This document shows, piece by piece, positions 1 to 6,222 of a DNA stretch of 14,813 nucleotides. Position 1 is the stretch's first letter, and every line of letters begins with the position of its first letter. The notes under the pieces are model-generated. The model did no database searches. It saw nothing but the letters and a program-made list of their open reading frames with translations, and was not told the origin of the DNA. Location of the stretch: the NCBI GenBank assembly GCA_945863085.1, contig CAMBCD010000031.1, positions 1 to 14,813 on the forward strand, written 5' to 3'. Position numbers and translations under genes: made by a program. The DNA comes from Bordetella parapertussis (GTDB lineage Bacteria > Pseudomonadota > Gammaproteobacteria > Burkholderiales > SG8-41).

Positions 1-302
1 CGGCGCAGAAAACCGCCGGAATGGATCGCGATCAGCACCATGCCGGCCAGCGAACAGACAATGTGCGCGTTGAACCAGCCGACGGGATTGGTGCTGTGGC
101 CACCGCGTTTGACCAGCACAAACACCACCGGCACCAGCAACAGCAATACGCCGGCGACACCGGTGAAGTACAAGGCAGGACTGCCCGGCGTGCGCCACAT
201 CTCCGGCAGCGCGCCGCGGATCACGAACCACAGTACGATGACAGCGATGGCCGCAACCGTCAGTTGCAGCAGCCTTGCGTCAGGAAAATCTTGTTTTTGC
301 AC
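1..302 (-). CDS. Partial integral membrane protein, N-terminal 100 residues, possible heme-binding helix
   Basis: Not recognised with confidence. Reading from a GTG at 302 towards the left edge gives 100 open codons; the gene continues outside the window. Three hydrophobic segments are visible at about residues 11-28, 43-64 and 76-93. The third contains His80 and His94, an H-X13-H spacing like that of transmembrane bis-histidine heme sites in ferric-reductase-type and other b-type cytochrome domains. That suggests, but does not prove, a redox membrane protein. The GTG is the first ordinary start after an in-frame stop (TAA), and no clear Shine-Dalgarno precedes it, so the exact start is uncertain. 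It lies 93 bases downstream of pat on the same strand and may have its own promoter (see 325-330). Confidence 0.55.
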   Translation of the reverse strand, partial: MQKQDFPDARLLQLTVAAIAVIVLWFVIRGALPEMWRTPGSPALYFTGVAGVLLLLVPVVFVLVKRGGHSTNPVGWFNAHIVCSLAGMVLIAIHSGGFLR

Positions 303-324
303 AGGGTAAACAAGCCGCAGAAAT

Positions 325-339
325 GAATAATGATTGTAG
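325..339 (-). promoter_or_regulatory. Possible -10 element for the partial membrane protein
   Basis: On the minus strand an AT-rich stretch containing TACAAT lies about 30-40 bases upstream of the GTG start. No convincing -35 hexamer is present at 16-18 bp, so this is a weak call based on the -10 match and position only. Confidence 0.25.
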
Positions 340-395
340 CATCCGCATTACACGCGTTTCCCTTTGAATCCATATCGTAAAAGTGATCTGCAGCC

Positions 396-3095
396 TCAAT
401 CGTTCAAGGCCAGCGTCACGCGTTTCACCGCAGGGTCTTCAGCGTCATCCGCAAGCACAAAACCCAGGCTCTGGCACAGACTCAGCATGCCGCGGTTGCT
501 GCCCAGCACATGCCCGATCATGGACTGCAGGCCGTGCGCACGCGCCACGGCAATCAGTTGCGTCATCATGCGCCGGCCCAGGCCCTGTCCCTGCTGCCTG
601 TCGGCAACGACGATCGCGAATTCGCAACTGCTGCCGTCGGGATTGGTGATGTAGCGGCACACGCCCAGCTCGACCTCGGCTCCGTCGCGCCCGACGGTGG
701 CGATCAGCGCCATTTCGCGGTCGTAATCAATCTGCGTAAATCGTGCCAGCATCCTCGGCGTCAGTTCACGCAAGGTATCCATGAAACGGAAACGACGGCT
801 CTCCGGAGACAGGTTGCGCACAAAGGCCTGCTCGATGGTGGCGTCTTCGGGGCGGATCGGCCGCAGGGTCACCGTCTCGCCAGCCACAGACTGCCAGGTG
901 GTCACAAGATCCGCCGGATAGGGATGGATCGCCATGTGGCCGTAACGCCCGCGCACCGGCGTGTACTCGCGGATCACCACCCGCGCGTCGACAATCATCG
1001 CGCCATGTTCGTCGAGCAGCAGCGGATTGATGTCGAGCTCCTCGATCCACGGCAGCTCGCAGACCATTTCCGACACCCGCAGCAGCACCGACTCCAGCGC
1101 AGCGAAATCGACCGGCGGCATTTTGCGGAAGGATCCCAGCAGTTTCGATACACGGGTGCCGCGGATCAACTCCGCAACCAGCCAGGCATTGAGCGGCGGC
1201 AAGGCCACGGCGCGGTCCTTGTGCACCTCGACCGCAACACCACCGGCGCCGAAGGCGATCGCAGGGCCGAACACCGGATCACGGATTACACCGATCATCA
1301 GCTCGCGGCCATTCGGCCGGACCACCATCTGCCCGACGGCAACCCCGGTAATCCGTGCCTCGGGTCGGAGCCGCGCCGCGTCAGCAACAATCTGCTCGTA
1401 CGCGGCGCGCACCGCCTGCGCATCACGCAGGTTGAGCAACACGCCGCCGACATCGGTCTTGTGGGTAATGTCCGGCGAATTGATTTTGAGCACCACCGGG
1501 TAACCGAGTTCGCCGGCAATGCGTACTGCTTCTTCTGCGCTGGCCGCAGCCACCGTCTTCGCCACCGGCATACCGAACGCCATCAGCAGGGTTTTGGATT
1601 CGATTTCATTCAACACGCTGCGTTTTTCGGCCAGCGCGGCATCGATGATCCGCCGCGCCGCCACCACGTCGGGTGGCGACTGCATGGCCAGCGGGCCGGG
1701 CACCTGCAGCAGCGTCTGCTGATTGCGATAAAAAGCCGACAAATGCGCAAACATCTCGACCGCCGGATCGGGGGTACGAAACACCGGGATGCCGGCTTCG
1801 GCAAACCGTTTGCGCCCGGCCGCCACCTCGGCTTCGCCCATCCAGCACGCCAGCACCGGTTTCGAGCGGCCCCGCGCCACGCCAATCACCGCATCGGCGA
1901 CGGCAGTCGGTTCGGTCATCGCCTGCGGCGTCAGCACCACCAGCGCCCCGTCCACGTTTTCGTCATCAAGACAGGCTGCCACTGCGGCGCGGTACCGCGC
2001 TGCATCAGCATCGCCAATCAGGTCGACCGGATTGCCGTGCGACCAGTTTGCCGGCAAGGCACCGTGTAAAACCTGCAGCGTGTCCTTCGACAATTCCGCC
2101 AGCGACATGCCGAGATCGGCCGCACGATCCGCCGCCATCACGCCAGGCCCGCCACCGTTGGTAATGATCACCAGTCGCTCGCCGCGCGGCCGGACATGGG
2201 CCGACAGCGCCTGTGCCGCCGCCACCAGCTGGCCGATGGTGGTCACCCGCACCACGCCGGCACGGCGGATCGCGGCGTCGAACACGTCATCCGCGCCGAC
2301 AATGGCGCCGGTGTGCGACACCGCGGCGCGTGAACCCACCGGATGCCGCCCCACTTTCATCAGAATCACCGGTTTGACCCGGGCCGCGGCGCGCAGGCTG
2401 GAAAAAAAGCGCCGTGCATCACGCACGCCTTCAATATAAAGCAGGATGTGTTCGGTGCGCGGATCATTGACCAGGTAATCGATGATTTCGCCGAAATCGA
2501 CATCACGCGACCCGCCCATCGAAATCAGACTGGAAAAGCCCACCTTGTTGGGCCGCGCCCAGTCGACCATCGCCGTACACACCGCGCCCGATTGCGACAC
2601 CAGCGCCAGCGCGCCCGGTAGCGCGTTGCCGCGCGCGAATGTTGCATTGAGCCCGATGTCGGGACGCATGATGCCCAGGCAATTGGGGCCGATCACGCGG
2701 ACACCATGGCGCCGCGCATTGTCCATCGCCGCGCGTTCCAGCCGCGCCCCGGCAACGCCGGTTTCGGAAAACCCCGCGGTGATGATGACCACCGCCCGCA
2801 CGCCGGCCAGCCCGCACTCCGCCATCAGTTGCGGAACGGACTCCGGCGGCGTCGCGATGACCGCCAGATCGACGCGTTGCGGCACCTTGCCGATGGATGG
2901 AAAACAGGGCACGCCCTGCACGCTGCTGCGTTTGGGATTGACCGCAAACAATGCGCCGCGGTACTGCGCTGCGCGCATGTTCGCGACCAGCACCGTGCCG
3001 ATGGCGCCGCTGCGCTCGCTGGCACCGATGATCGCGACCGAGGCGGGCTCGAACAGGGGGGTCAGATAATGACGATCGGACAGATTCGGGTTCAT
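396..3095 (-). CDS. pat: Pat/PatZ-type protein: NDP-forming acyl-CoA synthetase region fused to GNAT acetyltransferase
   Basis: The 899-residue product has the layout of protein lysine acetyltransferases Pat/PatZ, which acetylate and silence acetyl-CoA synthetase and other enzymes. In order: CoA-binding Rossmann region (about 10-135, with AIIGAS), succinyl-CoA-ligase-like region with a SHTG loop (His261), ATP-grasp region (about 485-710, with HKTDVGG, His545, and IEELDINPL), and a GNAT domain (about 741-899) with the acetyl-CoA loop QQGQGLGRR near 834-842 and a likely catalytic Glu825 in CEFAIVV. An upstream TTG at 3158 would add 21 residues; I prefer ATG 3095 because the family-like sequence starts right after it. 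Neither start has a strong Shine-Dalgarno. The gene diverges from thiS. Both synthetase-region histidines are present, so ligase activity cannot be excluded. The substrate is inferred from the family. Confidence 0.88.
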   Translation of the reverse strand: MNPNLSDRHYLTPLFEPASVAIIGASERSGAIGTVLVANMRAAQYRGALFAVNPKRSSVQGVPCFPSIGKVPQRVDLAVIATPPESVPQLMAECGLAGVRAVVIITAGFSETGVAGARLERAAMDNARRHGVRVIGPNCLGIMRPDIGLNATFARGNALPGALALVSQSGAVCTAMVDWARPNKVGFSSLISMGGSRDVDFGEIIDYLVNDPRTEHILLYIEGVRDARRFFSSLRAAARVKPVILMKVGRHPVGSRAAVSHTGAIVGADDVFDAAIRRAGVVRVTTIGQLVAAAQALSAHVRPRGERLVIITNGGGPGVMAADRAADLGMSLAELSKDTLQVLHGALPANWSHGNPVDLIGDADAARYRAAVAACLDDENVDGALVVLTPQAMTEPTAVADAVIGVARGRSKPVLACWMGEAEVAAGRKRFAEAGIPVFRTPDPAVEMFAHLSAFYRNQQTLLQVPGPLAMQSPPDVVAARRIIDAALAEKRSVLNEIESKTLLMAFGMPVAKTVAAASAEEAVRIAGELGYPVVLKINSPDITHKTDVGGVLLNLRDAQAVRAAYEQIVADAARLRPEARITGVAVGQMVVRPNGRELMIGVIRDPVFGPAIAFGAGGVAVEVHKDRAVALPPLNAWLVAELIRGTRVSKLLGSFRKMPPVDFAALESVLLRVSEMVCELPWIEELDINPLLLDEHGAMIVDARVVIREYTPVRGRYGHMAIHPYPADLVTTWQSVAGETVTLRPIRPEDATIEQAFVRNLSPESRRFRFMDTLRELTPRMLARFTQIDYDREMALIATVGRDGAEVELGVCRYITNPDGSSCEFAIVVADRQQGQGLGRRMMTQLIAVARAHGLQSMIGHVLGSNRGMLSLCQSLGFVLADDAEDPAVKRVTLALND

Positions 3096-3148
3096 TTGAA
3101 AGCCGGCGGTCCAGCCGCGGGCCGGTCGAAAAAGCCGGCACAGGGCGG

Positions 3149-3159
3149 TAAAATACAAT
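3149..3159. promoter_or_regulatory. AT-rich core of the pat/thiS divergent promoter region
   Basis: The sequence TAAAATACAAT stands out in a GC-rich gap between two divergent genes. On the plus strand TAAAAT or TACAAT could be the -10 box for thiS. On the minus strand TATTTT could serve pat. No good -35 hexamer is seen at the usual distance, so the call rests on base composition and position. Confidence 0.35.
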
Positions 3160-3166
3160 CAGGCAT

Positions 3167-3186
3167 CAACCATAACCAACCATAAC
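3167..3186. repeat. Perfect tandem 10-bp repeat in the thiS leader
   Basis: CAACCATAAC occurs twice back to back, at 3167-3176 and 3177-3186, just upstream of the thiS ribosome-binding site. It could be chance slippage or a small regulatory site. No TPP-riboswitch-like sequence accompanies it. Confidence 0.6.
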
Positions 3187-3205
3187 ACTACAGGACCATC
3201 CAGTT

Positions 3206-3409
3206 GTGATCTCGGTCACCATCAACGGCGAATCGCGCGCTTTGGCCCATGCCCCGACCTGCGCCGACCTGGTCGGCGAACTCCGGCTGGCCGGCAAACG
3301 CATCGCCATGGAACGCAACGGCGAAATCGTACCGCGCAGTCAGTTTGGCGCCTGCGTATTGCAGGATGGCGACCGCCTGGAAATCGTCGCCGCTGTCGGC
3401 GGCGGCTGA
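3206..3409 (+). CDS. thiS: ThiS sulfur-carrier protein for thiazole synthesis
   Basis: A 67-residue ubiquitin-like protein ending in Gly-Gly-Gly, so it has the required C-terminal di-glycine. That terminus is adenylylated (normally by ThiF) and converted to a thiocarboxylate, which donates sulfur to ThiG. The [10 protein letters not shown] start and the [14 protein letters not shown] end are typical, and the length is normal for ThiS. The start is GTG at 3206, with AGGA at 3193-3196 as the likely ribosome-binding site. It is followed after 62 bases by thiG, its direct partner. thiF, thiO, thiE and thiC are not in the window, so the rest of the pathway is encoded elsewhere. Confidence 0.93.
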   Translation: MISVTINGESRALAHAPTCADLVGELRLAGKRIAMERNGEIVPRSQFGACVLQDGDRLEIVAAVGGG

Positions 3410-3417
3410 GCACCCGC

Positions 3418-3465
3418 TCAATCCCCACCCCTCATTCTCACTCCTCAATCCTTATTCCTCAACCC
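3418..3465 (+). repeat. Degenerate heptamer tandem array between thiS and thiG
   Basis: Read in sevens the gap gives TCAATCC, CCACCCC, TCATTC (one base short), TCACTCC, TCAATCC, TTATTCC and TCAACCC, with a consensus near TCAxTCC. The tract is almost purely pyrimidine plus A on the plus strand. A related array occurs at 7367-7394. Confidence 0.7.
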
Positions 3466-3471
3466 TGCCTC

Positions 3472-4275
3472 ATGAAACCACACGAAAACCTCGACCCGCT
3501 GCTCATCGGCGGCAAATCTTTCACTTCCCGGCTGCTGATCGGCACCGGCAAGTACAAGGACTTCGCCGAAACGCGGGCCGCCATTGATGCCAGCGGCGCG
3601 CAGATCGTCACTGTCGCCATCCGCCGCACCAACATCGGCCAGAACCCGGACGAGCCCAACCTGCTCGACGCGGTTCCGGCATCGCAGTTCACACTGCTGC
3701 CCAACACCGCCGGCTGCTACACCGCGGATGATGCAGTGCGTACGCTGCGCCTCGCGCGCGAACTGCTGGACGGCCACGACCTGGTGAAACTGGAAGTGCT
3801 GGGTGACCCGAAAACGCTGTACCCCAATGTCGTGGAAACCATCGTTGCGGCAAAAACACTGGTGAAAGACGGCTTCAAGGTCATGGTCTATACATCGGAT
3901 GACCCGATCATCGCCAAACAGCTGGAGGAAATCGGCTGCGTCGCGGTGATGCCGCTGGCCTCGCTGATCGGCTCCGGCATGGGCATCCTCAATCCATGGA
4001 ACCTGCAGATCATCATCGACAACGCCAAAGTGCCGATCGTCGTCGATGCCGGCGTCGGCACCGCGTCCGACGCGGCGATCGCGATGGAGCTGGGCTGCGA
4101 TGCGGTGTTGATGAACACCGCGATTGCCGCGGCCAAAGATCCGGTGCTGATGGCCACGGCGATGAAACAGGCCGTCATTGCCGGGCGCAACGCCTGGCGC
4201 GCCGGCCGCATGCCGAAAAAACTCTACTCCGCCGCACCGAGCTCACCAACCACCGGACTCATCGGCAAAAACTGA
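3472..4275 (+). CDS. thiG: Thiazole synthase ThiG
   Basis: The 267-residue TIM-barrel enzyme condenses 1-deoxy-xylulose 5-phosphate, dehydroglycine and the ThiS thiocarboxylate sulfur into thiazole phosphate in the cytoplasm. Supporting sequence: [19 protein letters not shown] near the N-terminus, the Schiff-base lysine Lys106 in [16 protein letters not shown], the phosphate-binding region [16 protein letters not shown], and the usual end [22 protein letters not shown]. Length is normal. ATG 3472 fits the family start. No Shine-Dalgarno is available, because the preceding 50 bases are a pyrimidine-rich heptamer array, so translation may depend on ribosomal protein S1 or on re-initiation after thiS. 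Confidence 0.96.
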   Translation: MKPHENLDPLLIGGKSFTSRLLIGTGKYKDFAETRAAIDASGAQIVTVAIRRTNIGQNPDEPNLLDAVPASQFTLLPNTAGCYTADDAVRTLRLARELLDGHDLVKLEVLGDPKTLYPNVVETIVAAKTLVKDGFKVMVYTSDDPIIAKQLEEIGCVAVMPLASLIGSGMGILNPWNLQIIIDNAKVPIVVDAGVGTASDAAIAMELGCDAVLMNTAIAAAKDPVLMATAMKQAVIAGRNAWRAGRMPKKLYSAAPSSPTTGLIGKN

Positions 4276-4279
4276 GCGA

Positions 4280-4285
4280 TAAAAT
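4280..4285 (+). promoter_or_regulatory. Possible -10 box upstream of trmB
   Basis: TAAAAT sits in the short thiG-trmB gap, about 34 bases before the trmB start. The -35 position falls inside the end of thiG and does not match the consensus, so trmB may simply be co-transcribed with thiSG. Confidence 0.25.
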
Positions 4286-4318
4286 CGACCGCAGTCACGC
4301 CCCTCGACTGCTACCCCA

Positions 4319-5002
4319 ATGAACAGTGAACACACCCACGGACCGATCCGCAGCTATGTGCTGCGCCAGGGCCGCGTCTCCAACGCCCAGCGCCGCGCGC
4401 ACGACACACTGCTGCCGCGCTACGGCATTCCCTTTGCCGATGCACCGCTCAATCTCGACACGGTGTTCGCACGCAATGCGCCGCGGATCCTCGAAATCGG
4501 CTGCGGCATGGGTGAAACCACGGTGGCCATCGCCACAGCACATCCGCAGCAGGACTACATCGGCATCGAAGTGCACACACCCGGCGTCGGCAGCCTGCTG
4601 AAACAGATCGACGAGCTGAATCTGGCCAACGTGCGCGTGATCCAGCACGACGCCGTGGCCGTACTGGAACGGATGATTCCGCCGGCCAGCCTCGATGGCA
4701 TGCACATTTTTTTCCCCGACCCCTGGCCGAAAAAACGCCAGCAAAAACGGCGGCTGATCCAGCCCGCGTTTGTGGCACTCGCCGTGTCACGCCTGAAACC
4801 GGGCGGGTACCTGCACGCCGCGACCGACTGGCAGGAATACGCGGAACAGATACTCGCCGTGTTCAGTGCCGAGCCGGCGCTCGCCAACACCGCCACCGGT
4901 TACGCCGAGAAACCCGGCTACCGTCCGCAGACCAAGTTCGAAACCCGCGGCATAAAACTCGGCCACGGCGTGTGGGACATCGTATTCCGCAAGCGCCCAT
5001 GA
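4319..5002 (+). CDS. trmB: tRNA (guanine-N7-)-methyltransferase TrmB
   Basis: The 227-residue SAM-dependent enzyme makes m7G at position 46 of tRNA variable loops. The SAM motif is EIGCGMGE (59-66), followed by [10 protein letters not shown] (82-91), the family-defining FPDPWPKKR (132-140), and near the C-terminus TKFETRG (205-211) with LGHGVWDI. All are as expected for an active enzyme, and the length is normal. It follows thiG by 43 bases on the same strand. The ribosome-binding site is weak. The stop codon lies inside the left arm of the terminator hairpin at 4998-5035. Confidence 0.96.
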   Translation: MNSEHTHGPIRSYVLRQGRVSNAQRRAHDTLLPRYGIPFADAPLNLDTVFARNAPRILEIGCGMGETTVAIATAHPQQDYIGIEVHTPGVGSLLKQIDELNLANVRVIQHDAVAVLERMIPPASLDGMHIFFPDPWPKKRQQKRRLIQPAFVALAVSRLKPGGYLHAATDWQEYAEQILAVFSAEPALANTATGYAEKPGYRPQTKFETRGIKLGHGVWDIVFRKRP

Positions 5003-5035
5003 AAAACGGCGGCCCGCAGGCCGCCGTTTTTCATG
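4998..5035. terminator. Bidirectional intrinsic terminator between trmB and the Bug gene
   Basis: Two perfectly complementary 17-base arms (4998-5014 and 5019-5035, CATGAAAAACGGCGGCC and its reverse complement) flank a CGCA loop. The core is a 9-bp GC stem with a five-T run on the 3' side of both strands, so it can stop transcription from either side. The left arm overlaps the trmB stop codon. The convergent Bug gene ends at 5048. Confidence 0.92.
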
Positions 5036-5047
5036 AACAGGCAATTT

Positions 5048-6025
5048 TTACTGGTTGCCGGTAATTTTAGCTTCGCGAATCAGGTCGCCCCAGAGTTTGC
5101 GTTCGGACTTGATAAATGCCCCGAACTGTTCAGGCGAGCTGTGAACGGCTTCGATTGCCATCAAGCCGAGGTTCTTCTTGACCTCTGCATCGCCAAGCGC
5201 CCGGCCGAGATCGGCGGAAACCTTGTCGACGATCGATTTCTGTACGCCGGCCGGGAACATGATGCCCCACCAATTGGCGGCGGCAAAACCCTTGATGCCT
5301 TCTTCAGCCAGCGTCGGCAGTTCCGGGGTAAACGGCGTGCGCTCGGCGCTGGTGACCGCCAGCGCCTTCAGCTTGCCAGCCCTGAGATTTTCCATCACCG
5401 GCTGGGCATCAGAAAACATCAGCATGATGTGGCCGCCCTGCACGGCAGCAATCGAATAAACGCCGCCCTGAAAAGGAACGGTAATGATATCCACCTTGGC
5501 CAGGCGCTTGAACATTTCACCGGCAAGATGCGACATGCTGCCGGGACCGCTGGTCGCGTAGGTCAGTACGCCGGGCTGCTTTTTCGCCAGCGCCACCAGT
5601 TCCTTCACGCTTTTGACGGGCAAGGTGTTGGGGGTAACAAGTATGTTTGCCGCACGGGTGATCTGGCCCACCGGCACAAAATCCTTGTCGACGTTGTACT
5701 TCACCTTGTTCAGCAGCGGATTCGCCAGCACCGGACCGAAATTGCCGAGCAGAAAAGTATGTCCGTCCGGCGCCTGTTTGGCAGCATATTCCATGCCGAG
5801 GGCACCGGCCGCGCCGGGGCGTGACTCGACCAGCACGTTTTGCCCCCAGAGTTCGGTGAGCTTCTTGCCGATGATGCGCGCCATCACGTCGGAACTGCCG
5901 CCGGCGGGATAGGTCACGACAAAACGCACCGGTTTGCTCGGATAAGACTGGGCCTGCGCTGCGCCGCTCATCAGTGCCGCGACCACGATTGCTGACGTAA
6001 CAATGCCGTATTTGATGCTGTTCAT
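5048..6025 (-). CDS. Bug/TctC-family periplasmic solute-binding protein
   Basis: A 325-residue exported protein. Residues 1-25 form a signal peptide with a hydrophobic core and an AQA cleavage site before QSYPSKPVRFVV. The mature part carries family hallmarks: YPAGGSSDVMAR (39-50), ESRPGAAGALGMEYAAKQAPDGHT, and later PTLAEEGIKGF and WWGIMFPAG. Such proteins bind small acids (carboxylates and related compounds) in the periplasm, and some serve tripartite tricarboxylate transporters. The ligand cannot be read from sequence. No tctA/tctB membrane genes or regulator genes are adjacent in the window, so it is an orphan receptor here. GGAGGAG lies five bases before ATG 6025, a strong start. The promoter region holds a 17-bp direct repeat. 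Confidence 0.93.
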   Translation of the reverse strand: MNSIKYGIVTSAIVVAALMSGAAQAQSYPSKPVRFVVTYPAGGSSDVMARIIGKKLTELWGQNVLVESRPGAAGALGMEYAAKQAPDGHTFLLGNFGPVLANPLLNKVKYNVDKDFVPVGQITRAANILVTPNTLPVKSVKELVALAKKQPGVLTYATSGPGSMSHLAGEMFKRLAKVDIITVPFQGGVYSIAAVQGGHIMLMFSDAQPVMENLRAGKLKALAVTSAERTPFTPELPTLAEEGIKGFAAANWWGIMFPAGVQKSIVDKVSADLGRALGDAEVKKNLGLMAIEAVHSSPEQFGAFIKSERKLWGDLIREAKITGNQ

Positions 6026-6030
6026 TAAAA

Positions 6031-6037
6031 CTCCTCC
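6031..6037 (-). promoter_or_regulatory. Strong ribosome-binding site of the Bug gene
   Basis: GGAGGAG on the minus strand, five bases before ATG 6025. It is the best Shine-Dalgarno in the window and fixes the start. Confidence 0.85.
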
Positions 6038-6053
6038 GATGACAGTGGGCTGG

Positions 6054-6060
6054 CTATAAA
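6054..6060 (-). promoter_or_regulatory. Candidate -10 box of the Bug gene
   Basis: On the minus strand TTTATAG lies about 30 bases upstream of the start. The expected -35 position has no consensus hexamer and falls at the edge of a 17-bp repeat copy, which would suit a promoter that needs an activator. This is inference from position. Confidence 0.35.
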
Positions 6061-6065
6061 ACCGA

Positions 6066-6108
6066 TTTTGTGCGCGCTTTTTGTGTCTGCTTTTTGTGCG
6101 CGCTTTTT
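6066..6108. repeat. Two 17-bp direct repeats upstream of the Bug gene
   Basis: TTTTGTGCGCGCTTTTT occurs identically at 6066-6082 and 6092-6108, a 26-bp period (about 2.5 helical turns). The spacer carries a partial copy of the T-run. The centre GCGCGC is palindromic. The placement beside and upstream of the candidate -10 suggests a regulator binding site. Confidence 0.7.
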
Positions 6109-6222
6109 TGTACTTTATGTTCGTCCATTCGACGCAACGATTGATCCTATTCTAGTCCGGCAATGCCGAAACGCAATGGGCACGGCACCGCATGCCCGGA
6201 CCCAATGAGCAGGCCAATATGG

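Noticed and set aside
510..2069. 519-codon open frame on the plus strand, opposite pat
   Set aside because: It is antisense to a gene with clear domains. The translation is rich in His, Arg and Gln with no recognisable motif, as expected for a shadow frame in GC-rich DNA.
3096..3158. TTG start giving pat a 21-residue N-terminal extension
   Set aside because: The extension has no family resemblance, and an ATG follows at the family-like start.
3096..3205. TPP riboswitch upstream of thiS
   Set aside because: The leader is too short and lacks the conserved CUGAGA-type and ACCUGAUC-type sequences.
5033..5824. 263-codon plus-strand frame opposite the Bug gene
   Set aside because: Shadow of a gene with a signal peptide, a strong ribosome-binding site and family motifs; it also begins inside the terminator.
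6178..6197. Hairpin GGGCATG/CGTGCCC after hemW as a terminator
   Set aside because: The stem includes a G-U pair, is only 7 bp and has no T-run after it; too weak to annotate.
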